Below are positions 35,575 through 46,614 of a stretch of DNA of 64,000 nt, one piece after another. The stretch's first letter is position 1, and the number at the start of each line of letters is the position of its first letter. The stretch spans positions 434,001 to 498,000 of the forward strand of contig NZ_JACMYH010000002.1 in NCBI RefSeq assembly GCF_014235765.1, written 5' to 3'. The notes under the pieces were generated by a model that was not told where the DNA came from, did no database searches, and saw only the letters and a program-made list of their open reading frames with translations. The DNA is from Pseudomonas baltica (GTDB lineage Bacteria; Pseudomonadota; Gammaproteobacteria; Pseudomonadales; Pseudomonadaceae). The position numbers and the translations under genes were made by a program.

Positions 35575-36885
35575 ATGCAAGTTTCTGTTGAAAACACTTC
35601 CGCTCTCGAGCGCCGCATGACCATCGGCGTTCCCGCCGAGCGCATCGAGGCCGAAGTCAACAAGCGTCTGCAACAGACCGCCCGTAACGCCAAGATCCCG
35701 GGCTTCCGTCCAGGCAAGGTGCCTATGAGCGTCATCCGTCAGCGCTACGAGGCTGACGCGCGCCAGGAAGCCCTGGGCAACGTCATCCAGGCTTCCTTCT
35801 ATGAAGCCGTGGTCGAGCAGAAGCTCAACCCAGCCGGCGCACCCGCCGTCGAGCCGAAAGTGTTCGAGAAGGGCAAGGACCTGGAATACATCGCCACCTT
35901 CGAAGTGTTCCCCGAGTTCGAAGTCGGCGCGTTCGACAGCATCGAAGTCGAGCGCCTGAGCGCCGACGTCGCCGACAGCGACCTGGACAACATGCTCGAA
36001 GTGCTGCGCAAGCAGAACGTACGCTACGAGCAGACCGATCGCGCCGCGCAGACCGAAGACCAGCTGAACATCGACTTCGTCGGCAAGATCGAAGGCGAAG
36101 AGTTCTCCGGTGGTTCGGCCAAAGGTACCCAGCTGGTTCTGGGTTCGGGCCGCATGATTCCTGGTTTCGAAGACGGCCTGGTCGGCGCCAAGGCCGGTGA
36201 AGAGAAGGTTCTGAGCCTGAGCTTCCCCGAGGACTACCAGAACCTCGAGCTGGCCGGCAAGGCCGCCGAGTTTACCGTCACCGTCAACAGCGTTTCCGAA
36301 GCCAAACTGCCAGAGCTGAACGAAGAGTTCTTCGGCCAGTTCGGCATCAAGGAAACCGGTCTCGACGGCTTCCGCGCCGAAGTTCGCAAGAACATGGAGC
36401 GCGAGCTGCGTCAGGCAATCAAGGCCAAGATCAAGAATCAGGTCATGGACGGTCTGGTATCGACCAACCCGATCGAAGTGCCAAAGGCGCTGCTCGACAA
36501 CGAAGTCGACCGTCTGCGCGTTCAAGCCGTGCAGCAGTTTGGCGGCAACATCAAGCCTGACCAATTGCCGGCCGAGCTGTTCACCGAGCAGGCCAAGCGT
36601 CGCGTCGTGCTGGGCCTGATCGTCGCCGAAGTGGTCAAGCAGAACGAACTCAAGCCGGACGAAGCACGCGTGCGCGAGCTGATCCAGGAAATGGCCTCGG
36701 CCTACCAGGAGCCTGAGCAAGTTGTATCGTGGTACTACAAAAATGATGAGCAGCTGAACGAAGTCCGTTCGGTTGTGCTGGAAGAACAAGTTGTGGATAC
36801 TGTTCTGCAGAAAGCCAAGGTGACCGACAAGTCGGTCTCTTACGAAGAAGCGGTCAAGCCGGCGGAAGCAGCACAAGCCGAGTGA
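35575..36885 (+). CDS. tig: Trigger factor, ribosome-associated chaperone
   Basis: Protein of 436 residues, start ATG 35575 ([15 protein letters not shown]). The N-terminal ribosome-binding domain has the signature [17 protein letters not shown] (~45-61). The FKBP-type isomerase domain follows (~160-245: [35 protein letters not shown]), then the helical chaperone C-terminus. It folds nascent chains at the ribosome exit. First gene of the tig-clpP-clpX-lon-hupB-ppiD proteostasis block, an order conserved in gammaproteobacteria. Confidence 0.97.
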   Translation: MQVSVENTSALERRMTIGVPAERIEAEVNKRLQQTARNAKIPGFRPGKVPMSVIRQRYEADARQEALGNVIQASFYEAVVEQKLNPAGAPAVEPKVFEKGKDLEYIATFEVFPEFEVGAFDSIEVERLSADVADSDLDNMLEVLRKQNVRYEQTDRAAQTEDQLNIDFVGKIEGEEFSGGSAKGTQLVLGSGRMIPGFEDGLVGAKAGEEKVLSLSFPEDYQNLELAGKAAEFTVTVNSVSEAKLPELNEEFFGQFGIKETGLDGFRAEVRKNMERELRQAIKAKIKNQVMDGLVSTNPIEVPKALLDNEVDRLRVQAVQQFGGNIKPDQLPAELFTEQAKRRVVLGLIVAEVVKQNELKPDEARVRELIQEMASAYQEPEQVVSWYYKNDEQLNEVRSVVLEEQVVDTVLQKAKVTDKSVSYEEAVKPAEAAQAE

Positions 36886-36909
36886 TCGTTCTCTGAGGTT
36901 CGAAAACAC

Positions 36910-36937
36910 CATAAGCCAGCCTTCGCGCTGGCTTATG
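36910..36937 (+). terminator. Hairpin after tig
   Basis: CATAAGCCAGC - CTTCGC - GCTGGCTTATG, a perfect 11-bp stem 25 bases after the tig stop and 40 bases before clpP. There is no T-run, so it may attenuate rather than end transcription. Confidence 0.65.
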
Positions 36938-36976
36938 CGTATTCAAGACATGACTATTTGGGAGTGAGTGCGAGAC

Positions 36977-37618
36977 ATGTCCCGCAATTCTTATATTCAG
37001 CAGAGCTCTGACATCCAGGCCGCAGGCGGCCTGGTCCCGATGGTTATCGAGCAATCGGCTCGTGGCGAACGTGCGTACGACATCTACTCGCGCCTGCTCA
37101 AGGAACGAGTGATCTTCCTGATCGGCCCTGTGGAAGACTACATGGCCAACCTGGTCGCCGCGCAGTTGCTGTTCCTTGAGGCGGAAAACCCGGACAAGGA
37201 CATCCATCTCTACATCAACTCACCAGGCGGGTCGGTGACGGCGGGGATGTCGATCTACGACACCATGCAGTTCATCAAGCCGGACGTGTCCACCACCTGC
37301 ATCGGCCAGGCCTGCAGCATGGGCGCGTTCCTGCTTGCCGGTGGCGCCGCGGGCAAGCGTCACTGCCTGCCCAACTCGCGCATGATGATTCACCAGCCGC
37401 TGGGCGGTTTCCAGGGCCAGGCCTCGGACATCGAGATCCATGCCAAGGAAATCCTGTTCATTCGCGAGCGTCTCAATTCGCTGCTGGCGCACCACACCGG
37501 CCAGAGCATCGAGACCATCGAGAAGGACACCAACCGCGACAATTTCATGAGCGCCGAGCGTGCGGTCGATTACGGTCTGATCGACTCTGTGATGTCCAAG
37601 CGCAACTTGCCCGCCTAA
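36977..37618 (+). CDS. clpP: ATP-dependent Clp protease proteolytic subunit
   Basis: Protein of 213 residues, start ATG 36977 ([14 protein letters not shown]). Catalytic Ser in [11 protein letters not shown] (~111), His in [10 protein letters not shown] (~136) and Asp ~185. The propeptide and the conserved handle region are present. Forms the tetradecameric barrel that degrades substrates unfolded by ClpX, encoded 104 bases downstream. The N-terminal in-frame ATG nine bases earlier is less likely. Confidence 0.97.
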   Translation: MSRNSYIQQSSDIQAAGGLVPMVIEQSARGERAYDIYSRLLKERVIFLIGPVEDYMANLVAAQLLFLEAENPDKDIHLYINSPGGSVTAGMSIYDTMQFIKPDVSTTCIGQACSMGAFLLAGGAAGKRHCLPNSRMMIHQPLGGFQGQASDIEIHAKEILFIRERLNSLLAHHTGQSIETIEKDTNRDNFMSAERAVDYGLIDSVMSKRNLPA

Positions 37619-37659
37619 GCAGCCAGATGGGGGTGGTGGCCATGTCAGCCACCTGTGGG

Positions 37660-37688
37660 CTTGAAAAAGCCCGCAATAGCCTTCATCT
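37660..37688 (+). promoter_or_regulatory. Candidate heat-shock (sigma-32) promoter before clpX
   Basis: CTTGAA (37660-37665), 15-base spacer, CTTCATCT (37681-37688), against the consensus CTTGAA-N13-15-CCCCATNT. The -35 is perfect and the -10 partly matches. A small hairpin GGGCTT-GAAA-AAGCCC overlaps the -35. Inference only. Confidence 0.4.
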
Positions 37689-37722
37689 TGTGTTGCAAGC
37701 CTATCGGATTTGGATCGATCGA

Positions 37723-39009
37723 ATGACTGACACCCGCAACGGCGAGGACAACGGCAACAAGCTGCTCTATTGCTCCTTCTGTGGCAAAAGCCAGCATGAA
37801 GTGCGCAAATTGATTGCCGGCCCCTCGGTCTTTATCTGCGACGAGTGCGTCGACCTGTGCAACGACATCATCCGCGAGGAGGTGCAGGAAGCCCAGGCCG
37901 AGAGCAGCGCGCATAAATTGCCCTCGCCCAAAGAAATAAGCGGCATCCTGGATCAGTACGTGATTGGCCAGGAGCGCGCGAAGAAGGTTCTGGCGGTAGC
38001 GGTGTACAACCACTACAAGCGCCTGAACCAGCGTGACAAGAAGAACGACGACGTCGAGCTTGGCAAGAGCAACATCCTGCTGATCGGCCCGACCGGTTCG
38101 GGCAAGACCTTGCTGGCTGAAACTCTGGCTCGCCTGCTCAACGTGCCGTTCACCATCGCCGATGCCACCACCCTGACCGAAGCCGGTTACGTGGGTGAGG
38201 ACGTCGAGAACATCATCCAGAAGCTGCTGCAGAAGTGCGACTACGACGTAGAGAAAGCCCAGATGGGCATCGTCTACATCGACGAAATCGACAAGATTTC
38301 GCGCAAGTCGGACAACCCGTCCATCACCCGTGACGTTTCGGGCGAAGGCGTGCAGCAGGCGCTGTTGAAGCTGATCGAGGGCACCGTGGCCTCGGTACCG
38401 CCGCAAGGTGGTCGCAAGCATCCTCAGCAGGAGTTTCTGCAGGTCGACACGCGCAACATCCTGTTCATCTGTGGTGGTGCATTTTCCGGCCTGGAAAAAG
38501 TCATCCAGAATCGCTCCACCCAGGGCGGTATCGGTTTCGGTGCCCAGGTGCGCAGCAAGCAGGAAGGCAAGAAGGTCGGCGAGTCGCTGCGTGAAGTGGA
38601 GCCGGACGATCTGGTCAAGTTCGGGCTGATCCCCGAGTTCGTCGGTCGTCTGCCGGTTCTGGCAACGCTGGACGAACTGGACGAGGCGGCATTGATCCAG
38701 ATCCTTACCGAACCGAAGAACGCGCTGACCAAGCAGTACGGCAAGTTGTTCGAAATGGAAGGCGTGGATCTCGAGTTCCGCAGCGATGCCTTGAAGTCCG
38801 TTGCTCGTCGTGCTCTTGAGCGCAAGACTGGTGCGCGAGGCCTGCGTTCGATTCTCGAAGGCGTTCTGCTCGACACCATGTATGAAATTCCTTCGCAGAC
38901 CGATGTAAGCAAAGTGGTCATCGATGAGAGCGTGATCGAAGGGACGTCCAAGCCGCTGTTGATCTACGAAAACAGCGAGCCGCCGGCGAAGGCTGCACCC
39001 GACGCCTGA
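37723..39009 (+). CDS. clpX: ClpXP protease ATP-binding specificity subunit
   Basis: Protein of 428 residues, start ATG 37723 ([17 protein letters not shown]); the open frame begins earlier but the extra part has no family sequence. N-terminal zinc-binding domain: [11 protein letters not shown] and [11 protein letters not shown]+ motifs: Walker [13 protein letters not shown] (~117), Walker [11 protein letters not shown] (~182), GYVGEDVE pore loop and [11 protein letters not shown] sensor 2. Unfolds tagged proteins for ClpP. A strong terminator follows. Confidence 0.97.
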   Translation: MTDTRNGEDNGNKLLYCSFCGKSQHEVRKLIAGPSVFICDECVDLCNDIIREEVQEAQAESSAHKLPSPKEISGILDQYVIGQERAKKVLAVAVYNHYKRLNQRDKKNDDVELGKSNILLIGPTGSGKTLLAETLARLLNVPFTIADATTLTEAGYVGEDVENIIQKLLQKCDYDVEKAQMGIVYIDEIDKISRKSDNPSITRDVSGEGVQQALLKLIEGTVASVPPQGGRKHPQQEFLQVDTRNILFICGGAFSGLEKVIQNRSTQGGIGFGAQVRSKQEGKKVGESLREVEPDDLVKFGLIPEFVGRLPVLATLDELDEAALIQILTEPKNALTKQYGKLFEMEGVDLEFRSDALKSVARRALERKTGARGLRSILEGVLLDTMYEIPSQTDVSKVVIDESVIEGTSKPLLIYENSEPPAKAAPDA

Positions 39010-39031
39010 TCGACAATCTGAGCTGGAACAA

Positions 39032-39061
39032 GGAAGGGGCCTACGGGCCCCTTTCGTTTTT
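39032..39061 (+). terminator. Rho-independent terminator of clpPX
   Basis: GGGGCC - TACG - GGCCCC with flanking GAA/TTTC and a TTTCGTTTTTC tail, 23 bases after the clpX stop. It separates clpPX from lon. Confidence 0.88.
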
Positions 39062-39072
39062 CAGACAGTGAA

Positions 39073-39102
39073 CTTGTTTTTTGCGGGGCGAGCCCCCACA
39101 TT
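39073..39102 (+). promoter_or_regulatory. Candidate heat-shock (sigma-32) promoter of lon
   Basis: CTTGTT (39073-39078), 14 bases, then CCCCCACATT (39093-39102), close to CTTGAA-N13-15-CCCCATNT. It lies right after the clpX terminator and 59 bases before lon ATG. lon is a known heat-shock gene in other gammaproteobacteria; function here is inferred. Confidence 0.5.
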
Positions 39103-39160
39103 GAAGGCATGCTCAATTCCATCTGTTTACGGCCTTCGGGGCCGCTGTAGAGGCGAAATC

Positions 39161-41557
39161 ATGAAGACAACCATCGAATTGCCTCTCCTGCCATTGCGTG
39201 ATGTCGTCGTCTATCCGCATATGGTTATCCCGCTGTTTGTGGGTCGTGAGAAGTCCATCGAAGCCCTCGAGGCGGCGATGTCTGGCGAAAAGCAGATCCT
39301 TTTGCTCGCGCAGAAGAATCCCGCCGATGATGATCCAGGTGAGGACGCCCTGTACCGTGTCGGTACCGTTGCCACCGTTCTGCAGCTACTCAAGCTGCCT
39401 GACGGCACCGTCAAGGTGCTGGTCGAAGGCGAGCAGCGCGGCAGCGTCGAGCAGTTCCTGGAGATCAACGGCCACGTTCGCGCCGAAGTGCAATTGATCG
39501 ACGAAGTCGATGCGCCGGATCGCGAGTCCGAAGTGTTCGTGCGCACGCTGCTGGGTCAGTTCGAGCAGTACGTGCAGTTGGGCAAGAAGGTCCCTGCCGA
39601 GGTGCTGTCCTCGCTGAACAGCATCGATGAGCCTGGCCGCCTGGTCGACACCATGGCCGCGCACATGGCGCTGAAAATCGAACAGAAGCAGGAGATCCTC
39701 GAGATCATCGAGTTGCCGGCGCGTGTCGAACACGTTCTGGCACTGCTGGATGCCGAGATCGACCTGCTGCAGGTCGAGAAGCGCATTCGCGGGCGGGTCA
39801 AGAAGCAGATGGAGCGCAGCCAGCGCGAGTACTATCTGAACGAGCAGATGAAGGCCATTCAGAAAGAGCTGGGCGATGGCGAGGAAGGGCACAACGAAGT
39901 CGAAGAGCTGAAAAAGCGCATCGACGCGGCGGGCCTGCCCAAGGACGCCCTGGCCAAGGCCACGGCCGAGTTGAACAAGCTCAAGCAGATGTCGCCGATG
40001 TCTGCAGAAGCAACGGTGGTGCGAACTTACATCGACTGGCTGGTGCAGGTGCCTTGGCAGGCGCAGAGCAAGGTGCGCCTCGACCTGGCACGTGCCGAAA
40101 GCATTCTGGATGCCGATCACTACGGGCTCGAAGAGGTCAAGGAACGCATCCTCGAATACCTCGCCGTGCAAAAGCGCGTGAAGAAAATCCGTGGCCCGGT
40201 GCTGTGCCTGGTCGGGCCGCCCGGTGTGGGCAAGACCTCCCTGGCCGAATCCATCGCCCATGCCACCAACCGCAAGTTCGTGCGCATGGCCTTGGGCGGT
40301 GTTCGCGACGAAGCCGAGATTCGCGGTCACCGTCGTACCTACATCGGTTCGATGCCTGGTCGTCTGATTCAGAAGATGACCAAGGTAGGGGTCCGCAATC
40401 CGCTGTTCCTGCTCGACGAGATCGACAAGATGGGCAGCGACATGCGCGGCGATCCGGCCTCGGCGCTGCTGGAAGTGCTCGATCCAGAGCAGAACCATAA
40501 TTTCAACGATCACTACCTGGAAGTCGACTACGACCTTTCCGACGTGATGTTCCTGTGCACCTCGAACTCGATGAACATTCCGCCGGCGTTGCTCGACCGG
40601 ATGGAAGTGATCCGTCTGCCCGGCTACACCGAAGACGAGAAGATCAACATCGCGATCAAGTACCTGTCGCCCAAGCAGATCGAAGCCAACGGCTTGAAAA
40701 AATCCGAAGTCGAGATCGACGTCGAGGCGATCCGCGACATCATTCGCTACTACACCCGCGAAGCGGGCGTGCGAGGCCTGGAGCGTCAGATCGCCAAGAT
40801 CTGCCGCAAGGTGGTGAAGGAACATGCACACCTGAAGAAATTCACCGTCAAGGTCACCGCCGAATCGCTGGAGCACTTGCTGGGCGTGCGCAAGTTCCGC
40901 TACGGCCTGGCAGAGCAGCAGGACCAGGTGGGTCAGGTCACCGGCCTTGCCTGGACTCAGGTGGGCGGCGAGTTGCTGACCATCGAGGCTGCCGTGGTTC
41001 CCGGCAAGGGCCAGTTGATCAAGACCGGTTCGCTGGGTGACGTGATGGTCGAGTCCATCACGGCGGCGCAGACGGTGGTACGCAGCCGGGCCAAGAGCCT
41101 GGGTATCGCGCCGGACTTCCACGAGAAGCACGACACGCATATCCACATGCCCGAAGGCGCCACGCCCAAGGACGGTCCGAGTGCAGGTGTGGGCATGTGC
41201 ACTGCGCTGGTCTCGGCACTGACCAAGATTCCGGTGCGCGCCGATGTCGCCATGACCGGCGAGATCACCCTGCGTGGCCAGGTATTGGCCATCGGTGGCC
41301 TCAAAGAGAAGTTGCTGGCGGCGCATCGTGGTGGAATCAAGACTGTAATCATCCCTGAAGAAAACGTGCGCGATCTCAAGGAAATTCCCGACAATATCAA
41401 ACAGGATCTGCAGATTAAACCTGTTAAATGGATTGACGAAGTCCTGCAAATTGCGCTGCAATACGCGCCTGAGCCCTTGCCCGATGTGGCTCCCGAGATT
41501 GTCGCCAAGGATGAGAAACGCGATACGGATTCCAAGGAACGAATCAGCACGCATTGA
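39161..41557 (+). CDS. lon: ATP-dependent protease Lon
   Basis: Protein of 798 residues, start ATG 39161 ([20 protein letters not shown]) with AGAGGCG upstream. N-terminal substrate-binding domain (~10-200), coiled coil ([16 protein letters not shown]), AAA+ domain with Walker [14 protein letters not shown] (~355) and Walker [11 protein letters not shown], and C-terminal serine protease domain with catalytic Ser in [11 protein letters not shown] (~678) and Lys in [12 protein letters not shown] (~721). Degrades misfolded and regulatory proteins in the cytoplasm. Followed by its own spacer and the hupB promoter. Confidence 0.97.
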   Translation: MKTTIELPLLPLRDVVVYPHMVIPLFVGREKSIEALEAAMSGEKQILLLAQKNPADDDPGEDALYRVGTVATVLQLLKLPDGTVKVLVEGEQRGSVEQFLEINGHVRAEVQLIDEVDAPDRESEVFVRTLLGQFEQYVQLGKKVPAEVLSSLNSIDEPGRLVDTMAAHMALKIEQKQEILEIIELPARVEHVLALLDAEIDLLQVEKRIRGRVKKQMERSQREYYLNEQMKAIQKELGDGEEGHNEVEELKKRIDAAGLPKDALAKATAELNKLKQMSPMSAEATVVRTYIDWLVQVPWQAQSKVRLDLARAESILDADHYGLEEVKERILEYLAVQKRVKKIRGPVLCLVGPPGVGKTSLAESIAHATNRKFVRMALGGVRDEAEIRGHRRTYIGSMPGRLIQKMTKVGVRNPLFLLDEIDKMGSDMRGDPASALLEVLDPEQNHNFNDHYLEVDYDLSDVMFLCTSNSMNIPPALLDRMEVIRLPGYTEDEKINIAIKYLSPKQIEANGLKKSEVEIDVEAIRDIIRYYTREAGVRGLERQIAKICRKVVKEHAHLKKFTVKVTAESLEHLLGVRKFRYGLAEQQDQVGQVTGLAWTQVGGELLTIEAAVVPGKGQLIKTGSLGDVMVESITAAQTVVRSRAKSLGIAPDFHEKHDTHIHMPEGATPKDGPSAGVGMCTALVSALTKIPVRADVAMTGEITLRGQVLAIGGLKEKLLAAHRGGIKTVIIPEENVRDLKEIPDNIKQDLQIKPVKWIDEVLQIALQYAPEPLPDVAPEIVAKDEKRDTDSKERISTH

Positions 41558-41582
41558 GCCTTGATTTGACTGGGTGGCTTTC

Positions 41583-41612
41583 TTGACAGTTTTTTAGAGC
41601 CCTTGTTATAAA
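41583..41612 (+). promoter_or_regulatory. Sigma-70 promoter of hupB
   Basis: TTGACA (41583-41588) and TATAAA (41607-41612), spacing 18 (or TTATAA with 17). It lies 26 bases after the lon stop and ~90 bases before hupB. Confidence 0.75.
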
Positions 41613-41700
41613 GCGGCACTTGCTGTCTCGACAGCCACCCGGCGCACGTTTCACCACATACTTAGAAACAACTCAAAATATCGATATAAGGGGACTTATA

Positions 41701-41973
41701 GTGAACAAGTCGGAACTGATTGACGCAATCGCCGCATCTGCTGATATCTCCAAGGCTACAGCTGGCAAGGCGCTGGACGCCGTGATCGAATCCGTTACGG
41801 GCGCCTTGAAATCCGGTGATTCGGTTGTGTTGGTAGGTTTCGGTACGTTCTCCGTGACTGATCGCCCGGCGCGTACCGGTCGCAACCCGCAAACCGGCAA
41901 GGCGCTGGAAATCGCGGCTGCCAAGAAGCCCAGCTTCAAAGCCGGTAAAGCCCTGAAAGAAGCTGTCAACTAA
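41701..41973 (+). CDS. hupB: DNA-binding protein HU-beta
   Basis: Protein of 90 residues starting at GTG with an AGGGGA ribosome site. Complete HU fold: [18 protein letters not shown] at the N-terminus and the DNA-binding arm [20 protein letters not shown] with the conserved Pro that intercalates in DNA. HU compacts the nucleoid and bends DNA. Same position after lon as in E. coli. Confidence 0.96.
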   Translation: MNKSELIDAIAASADISKATAGKALDAVIESVTGALKSGDSVVLVGFGTFSVTDRPARTGRNPQTGKALEIAAAKKPSFKAGKALKEAVN

Positions 41974-42054
41974 GCTTCGGCCACGCCTTTGCTACCTGCT
42001 GCCAGGCCATGCCGGCAACAGGAGTGGAGCTGAGCAAGCTCCGCGAGTTACGAG

Positions 42055-42084
42055 AAGGCGCATCCTCGGATGCGCCTTTCTTCT
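42055..42084 (+). terminator. Terminator between hupB and ppiD
   Basis: AAGGCGCATCC - TC - GGATGCGCCTT followed by TCTTCT; a perfect 11-bp stem (effective loop CTCG). Confidence 0.85.
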
Positions 42085-42144
42085 ATCCGGATTCCTATTA
42101 CTCTCCGCGGTCGCTCTATCTGTACGACCGTTTTCGGGGGATGC

Positions 42145-44019
42145 ATGCTGCAGAACATCAGGGATAACTCCCAGGGCTGGATTGCCAAGACCATCATCGG
42201 TTTGATCATCGTGTTGATGGCGCTTACCGGTTTCGACGCGATCTTCCAGGCCGCCAGCCACAGCCAGGACGCTGCCAAGGTCAACGGTGACGAGATCACC
42301 TTGAACGAGCTCAGCCAGGCCACCGAGATGCAACGTCGCCAGCTGATGCAACAGCTGGGCAAGGATTTCGATCCGGCCCTGCTCGACGACAAGATGCTGC
42401 GCGAAGCGGCCCTCAAGGGCCTGATCGACCGCAAGTTGCTGCTGCAAGGCGCACATGACGCCAAGTTCGCCTTCTCCGAAGGCGCGCTCGACCAGATCAT
42501 GCTGCAGACACCGGAATTCCAGGTTGACGGCAAGTTCAGCGCCGAACGTTTCGACCAGGTCATCCGCCAGATGGGTTATGGCCGTTTGCAGTTCCGCCAG
42601 ATGCTTTCCGAAGAGATGCTCATCAGCCAGCTGCGCGCCGGCCTGGCAGGCAGCAGCTTCGTGACCGACGAGCAGGTTGCCGCTTTCGCCCGTCTCGAGA
42701 AGCAGACCCGCGATTTCGCTTCGTTGACCTTCAAGGCTGACCCGTCGGCGACCAAGGTGACCGACGAGGAGATCAAGGCGCACTACGACGAGCACGCCAA
42801 GGAGTTCATGAGTCCCGATCAGGTGGTCATCGACTATGTCGAATTGAAGAAGTCTTCGTTCTTCGACCAGATCACCGTGAAGGACGAGGATCTCCAGGAC
42901 GCCTACCAGAAAGAGATCGCCAACCTGTCCGAGCAGCGCCGTGCCGCGCACATCCTGATCGAAGTCAACGACAAGCTCGATGACGCGCAGGCCAAGGCCA
43001 GGATCGAGGAAGTCCAGGCGCGCCTGGACAAGGGCGAGGACTTTGCCAAGCTGGCCAAGGAAGTCTCACAGGACCCAGGCTCGGCCAACAATGGCGGCGA
43101 TCTCGGCTTCGCCGGCAATGGCGTGTACGACCCGGCGTTCGAAACGGCGCTCAATGCCTTGAGCAAGGGCCAGGTGTCGGCGCCGGTGCGCACCGATTTC
43201 GGCTGGCACCTGATCAAGCTTGAAGACGTGCAGGCGCCGGACGTACCGACCTTTGCCAGCCTCAAGGCCAAGCTCACCAGCGACCTCAAGACCCAGGAAG
43301 TGGAACAGCGCTTCGTCACCGCCACCAAGCAGTTGGAAGACTCGGCGTTCGAAGCCTCCGACCTCGGTCAGCCGGCTCAGGAGCTGGGCCTCAAGGTGCA
43401 GACCTCCGAGCCATTCGGCAGGGACGGCGGCAGCCAGGGCGTCACGGCCAGTCGCGCGGTGGTCCAGGCTGCGTTCAGCCCCGAAGTGCTGGAAGAGGGT
43501 TCTAACAGCGCCGCGCTCGAGCTGGATCCGGAAACCATGGTCGTGGTGCGTGTGAAGGAGCATCGCAAGCCTGCGCAGCTGCCGCTGGAAGCCGTATCCG
43601 GGCCGATCCGCACCGAGTTGGCCAGGCAGCACGCTGCAGCCCAGGTGAAGGCCAAGGGCGAAGCGTTGCTGGCCGGTCTGCGTGACGGCAAGGTGCCGTT
43701 GGCGGCCCGTCAGGACGGGCAGTCGTGGAAAGTGCTGGAGGCGGTCACGCGCGGTCAGGACGGCATCGAGCCGGCTGAGCTGCAGGCGCTGTTCCGCATG
43801 CCCAAGCCACAAGCCAAGGAGAAGCCCGAGTTCACCAGTGTGTCGCTCAAGGATGGCAGCTTCGTGATTCTGCGCCTGGACGGCGTGAACGAGGCTGCTG
43901 CGCCCAGTGATGAAGAGAAGACCCAGTATCGCCGGTTCCTGGCGTCGCGTATGGGGCAGCAGGATTTTGCCGCGTACCGCAAGTTGCTGGAAACCAAGGC
44001 GGACATCACCAAGTATTGA
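42145..44019 (+). CDS. ppiD: Periplasmic folding chaperone PpiD
   Basis: Protein of 624 residues, start ATG 42145 (MLQNIRDNSQGWIAKTI). One N-terminal transmembrane helix (IIGLIIVLMALTGFDAIF, ~17-34) anchors it in the inner membrane with the bulk in the periplasm. SurA-like N-terminal region, then one parvulin domain (~265-360: RRAAHILIEV, DPGSANNGGDLGF, FGWHLIKLE). It assists proteins leaving the Sec translocon. Follows hupB as in E. coli. Confidence 0.95.
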   Translation: MLQNIRDNSQGWIAKTIIGLIIVLMALTGFDAIFQAASHSQDAAKVNGDEITLNELSQATEMQRRQLMQQLGKDFDPALLDDKMLREAALKGLIDRKLLLQGAHDAKFAFSEGALDQIMLQTPEFQVDGKFSAERFDQVIRQMGYGRLQFRQMLSEEMLISQLRAGLAGSSFVTDEQVAAFARLEKQTRDFASLTFKADPSATKVTDEEIKAHYDEHAKEFMSPDQVVIDYVELKKSSFFDQITVKDEDLQDAYQKEIANLSEQRRAAHILIEVNDKLDDAQAKARIEEVQARLDKGEDFAKLAKEVSQDPGSANNGGDLGFAGNGVYDPAFETALNALSKGQVSAPVRTDFGWHLIKLEDVQAPDVPTFASLKAKLTSDLKTQEVEQRFVTATKQLEDSAFEASDLGQPAQELGLKVQTSEPFGRDGGSQGVTASRAVVQAAFSPEVLEEGSNSAALELDPETMVVVRVKEHRKPAQLPLEAVSGPIRTELARQHAAAQVKAKGEALLAGLRDGKVPLAARQDGQSWKVLEAVTRGQDGIEPAELQALFRMPKPQAKEKPEFTSVSLKDGSFVILRLDGVNEAAAPSDEEKTQYRRFLASRMGQQDFAAYRKLLETKADITKY

Positions 44020-44036
44020 GGTGATGGATGTTTGAA

Positions 44037-44062
44037 CAAAAGGCCGCGTATGCGGCCTTTTG
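44037..44062 (+). terminator. Terminator of ppiD
   Basis: CAAAAGGCCGC - GTAT - GCGGCCTTTTG, a perfect 11-bp stem with TTTG tail, 17 bases after the ppiD stop. Confidence 0.88.
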
Positions 44063-44087
44063 TTTGTCCAGGCATCGGCGGCACCCT

Positions 44088-44111
44088 TTCGCGGCCGATG
44101 ACCGCTCCTAC
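44088..44111 (-). repeat. Single REP element
   Basis: One copy in reverse orientation of the REP core GTAGGAGCGGTCATCGGCCG, without a paired partner, between the terminators of ppiD and fabI. Confidence 0.8.
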
Positions 44112-44135
44112 GGAGATTTCTGAATCTCAGGTAAA

Positions 44136-44164
44136 AAAACGCCGCTCGAGGTGAGCGGCGTTTT
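44136..44164. terminator. Terminator of fabI (bidirectional form)
   Basis: AAAACGCCGCTC - GAGGT - GAGCGGCGTTTT, a perfect 12-bp stem flanked by A- and T-runs on both sides, 25 bases after the fabI stop on the minus strand. Confidence 0.9.
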
Positions 44165-44189
44165 CTTCGATCGAGTGCAGCCTGACGAC

Positions 44190-44984
44190 TTACTCTTCGA
44201 TATCACCCATGGCGGTGGTGTTGAAGCCGCCGTCCACGTACATGATTTCGCCACTGATGCCCGACGCCAGGTCCGAGCACAGGAACGCGCCGGCGTTGCC
44301 GACTTCGTCGATGGTGACGTTGCGACGCAGCGGGGTCTGCGCCTGGTTGGCGGAGAGCATCTTGCGGAAGTTCTTGATGCCCGACGCTGCCAGAGTGCGG
44401 ATCGGACCCGCCGATACGGCGTTGACGCGAGTGCCTTCCGGGCCCAGGGAACCGGCCAGGTAACGCACGCCGGCTTCCAGCGAAGCCTTGGCCATGCCCA
44501 TGACGTTGTAGTTGGGCATGGTGCGCTCGGCGCCCAGGTACGACAGGGTCAGCAGGCTGCCATTGCGGCCTTTCATCATGTCGCGACCGGCCTTGGCCAG
44601 TGCCACGAAGCTGTAGGCGCTGATGTCGTGGGCGATGCGGAAGCCTTCGCGGGTGGTGGCTTGGGTGAAGTCGCCATCGAGCTGGTCGCCCGGGGCAAAA
44701 CCGACGGAGTGAACGATGACGTCGAGGCCATCCCACTTCTTGCTCAGGGCTTCGAAGACCGAGGCGATCTCAGCATCGCTGGCGACGTCGCAAGGGAAGC
44801 ACAGATCGGCGCTCGAGCCCCAGCCAGCGGCGAATTCTTCGACGCGGCCCTTGAGCTTTTCGTTCTGGTAGGTGAAGGCAAGTTCAGCACCCTCGCGATG
44901 CATGGCGGCAGCGATGCCGGATGCGATGGACAGTTTGCTGGCGACACCGACGATCAGGACGCGCTTACCGGCGAGAAAACCCAT
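44190..44984 (-). CDS. fabI: Enoyl-acyl carrier protein reductase (NADH)
   Basis: Protein of 264 residues of the short-chain dehydrogenase fold, final step of each fatty-acid elongation round. The NADH motif [29 protein letters not shown], and the catalytic Tyr-x6-Lys in [12 protein letters not shown] are present, with [11 protein letters not shown] of the substrate loop. It is the triclosan-sensitive class of enzyme. It begins 18 bases after the yej ATPase gene ends and on the same strand, so it may receive read-through. Confidence 0.96.
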   Translation of the reverse strand: MGFLAGKRVLIVGVASKLSIASGIAAAMHREGAELAFTYQNEKLKGRVEEFAAGWGSSADLCFPCDVASDAEIASVFEALSKKWDGLDVIVHSVGFAPGDQLDGDFTQATTREGFRIAHDISAYSFVALAKAGRDMMKGRNGSLLTLSYLGAERTMPNYNVMGMAKASLEAGVRYLAGSLGPEGTRVNAVSAGPIRTLAASGIKNFRKMLSANQAQTPLRRNVTIDEVGNAGAFLCSDLASGISGEIMYVDGGFNTTAMGDIEE

Positions 44985-45002
44985 GTGTTGTTCCTCTTCA
45001 GG

Positions 45003-46613
45003 TTAATCGACAGCCGTTGGGGCCAAGAAGGCTGCTTCCAACAGCTGCTGTGTATAAGGGTGCTGCGGCGCGGCAAAGATAGCCCGCGCCGCCCCTTGTT
45101 CGACGACCTGACCGTGCCGGATCACCATCAGTTGGTGGCTCAAGGCTTTGACTACCGCCAGGTCGTGGCTGATAAACAAATAGGTCAGGTTGTATTTCAG
45201 TTGCAGTGAACGCAACAGCTCCACTACCTGGCGTTGAACGGTGCGGTCGAGCGCCGATGTGGGCTCGTCCAGCAGGATCAACGCCGGTTTCAAAACCAAG
45301 GCCCGGGCAATGGCGATACGTTGCCGTTGCCCGCCGGAGAACTCGTGAGGGTAACGATGGCGGGTCTTCGGGTCCAGCCCAACCTCCTCGAGCGCGGCAA
45401 TGATAGCCTGTTCCTGCTCGGCTTCGTTGCCGATCTTGTGTATTCGCAGGCCTTCGCCGACGATCTGGCTCACGCTCATGCGTGGGCTGAGGCTGCCGAA
45501 CGGGTCCTGGAAGACCACCTGCATCTGCTTGCGCAGCGGTCGTACCTGCTGCTGGGCCAAGCCGTCCAGCGCGGTGCCCTGGAACTGGATCGAGCCACGG
45601 CTGGCGATCAAGCGCATGATCGCCAGGCCCAGCGTGGACTTGCCCGAGCCGCTTTCGCCAACGATACCCAGGGTCTGCCCACGGGGCAGGGTGAACTGGA
45701 TGCCATCGACGGCCTTGACGTGATCCACGGTACGGCCCAGCAATCCCTTCTTGATCGGGAACCACACGCGCAAGGCGTCGACCGCCAGTATCGGCTCGCC
45801 GACCGCAGTGGCCGCCGGCTCGCCACTGGGTTCGGCACCCAGCAGAACCTGGGTGTACGGATGCTGTGGCGCTCGAAACAATTCTTCGCACGTAGCCTGT
45901 TCGACGATGCGACCGCGCTGCATGACACATACCCGGTGCGCAATTCGCTTCACCAGGTTGAGGTCATGGCTGATCAGCAGCAAGGCCATGCCCAGTCGCG
46001 CCTGCAGCTCCTTGAGCAGTTCGAGAATCTTCAGCTGCACGGTCACGTCGAGTGCGGTAGTGGGCTCGTCGGCAATCAGCAGTTCAGGCTCGTTGGCCAG
46101 GGCCATGGCGATCATCACCCGCTGACGCTGGCCGCCGGACAATTCGTGCGGCAACGCCTTGAGGCGCTTGTGCGGTTCGCCGATGCCGACCAGCTCGAGC
46201 AATTCCAGGGTGCGCCGGACAGCGGCAGCCCCGGTGAGCCCTTTGTGCAGGGCCAGCACTTCACCGATCTGTTTGCCGATGTTGTGCAGCGGATTGAGCG
46301 AGCTCATCGGCTCCTGGAAGATCATCGCGATGCGGTTGCCACGGATGTGCCTGAGCTGCTTTTCCGGGAGCGTGAGCAGGTCGCGGCCGTTGTAGACGAT
46401 GGTGCCGCTGGGGTGCTGGGCGAGCGGGTAGGGCAGCAGGCGCAGGATGGAGTGCGCAGTCACCGACTTGCCCGAGCCGCTTTCACCCACCAGCGCGAGG
46501 GTTTCGCCACGGCGGATATCGAAGCTGATGTGTTCGACCACCCGTTGCCGACTTTCGCCTGCGACGAACTCGACGGCCAGGTCGCGGACCTCGATCAGAT
46601 TGTCCTGGCTCAT
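45003..46613 (-). CDS. yejF: Oligopeptide ABC importer ATPase, double-domain (YejF)
   Basis: Protein of 536 residues, start ATG 46613 ([12 protein letters not shown]). Two complete ATPase domains in one chain: first Walker [14 protein letters not shown] (~43) with [15 protein letters not shown]; second Walker [15 protein letters not shown] (~325) with [15 protein letters not shown]. Each has Walker B and H-loop ([18 protein letters not shown]). This fused form is typical of YejF. It powers uptake of oligopeptides, in E. coli including microcin C. Fifth gene of the yejA-yejA-yejB-yejE-yejF operon, with a 1-base gap after yejE. Confidence 0.94.
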   Translation of the reverse strand: MSQDNLIEVRDLAVEFVAGESRQRVVEHISFDIRRGETLALVGESGSGKSVTAHSILRLLPYPLAQHPSGTIVYNGRDLLTLPEKQLRHIRGNRIAMIFQEPMSSLNPLHNIGKQIGEVLALHKGLTGAAAVRRTLELLELVGIGEPHKRLKALPHELSGGQRQRVMIAMALANEPELLIADEPTTALDVTVQLKILELLKELQARLGMALLLISHDLNLVKRIAHRVCVMQRGRIVEQATCEELFRAPQHPYTQVLLGAEPSGEPAATAVGEPILAVDALRVWFPIKKGLLGRTVDHVKAVDGIQFTLPRGQTLGIVGESGSGKSTLGLAIMRLIASRGSIQFQGTALDGLAQQQVRPLRKQMQVVFQDPFGSLSPRMSVSQIVGEGLRIHKIGNEAEQEQAIIAALEEVGLDPKTRHRYPHEFSGGQRQRIAIARALVLKPALILLDEPTSALDRTVQRQVVELLRSLQLKYNLTYLFISHDLAVVKALSHQLMVIRHGQVVEQGAARAIFAAPQHPYTQQLLEAAFLAPTAVD

Positions 46614-46614
46614 G

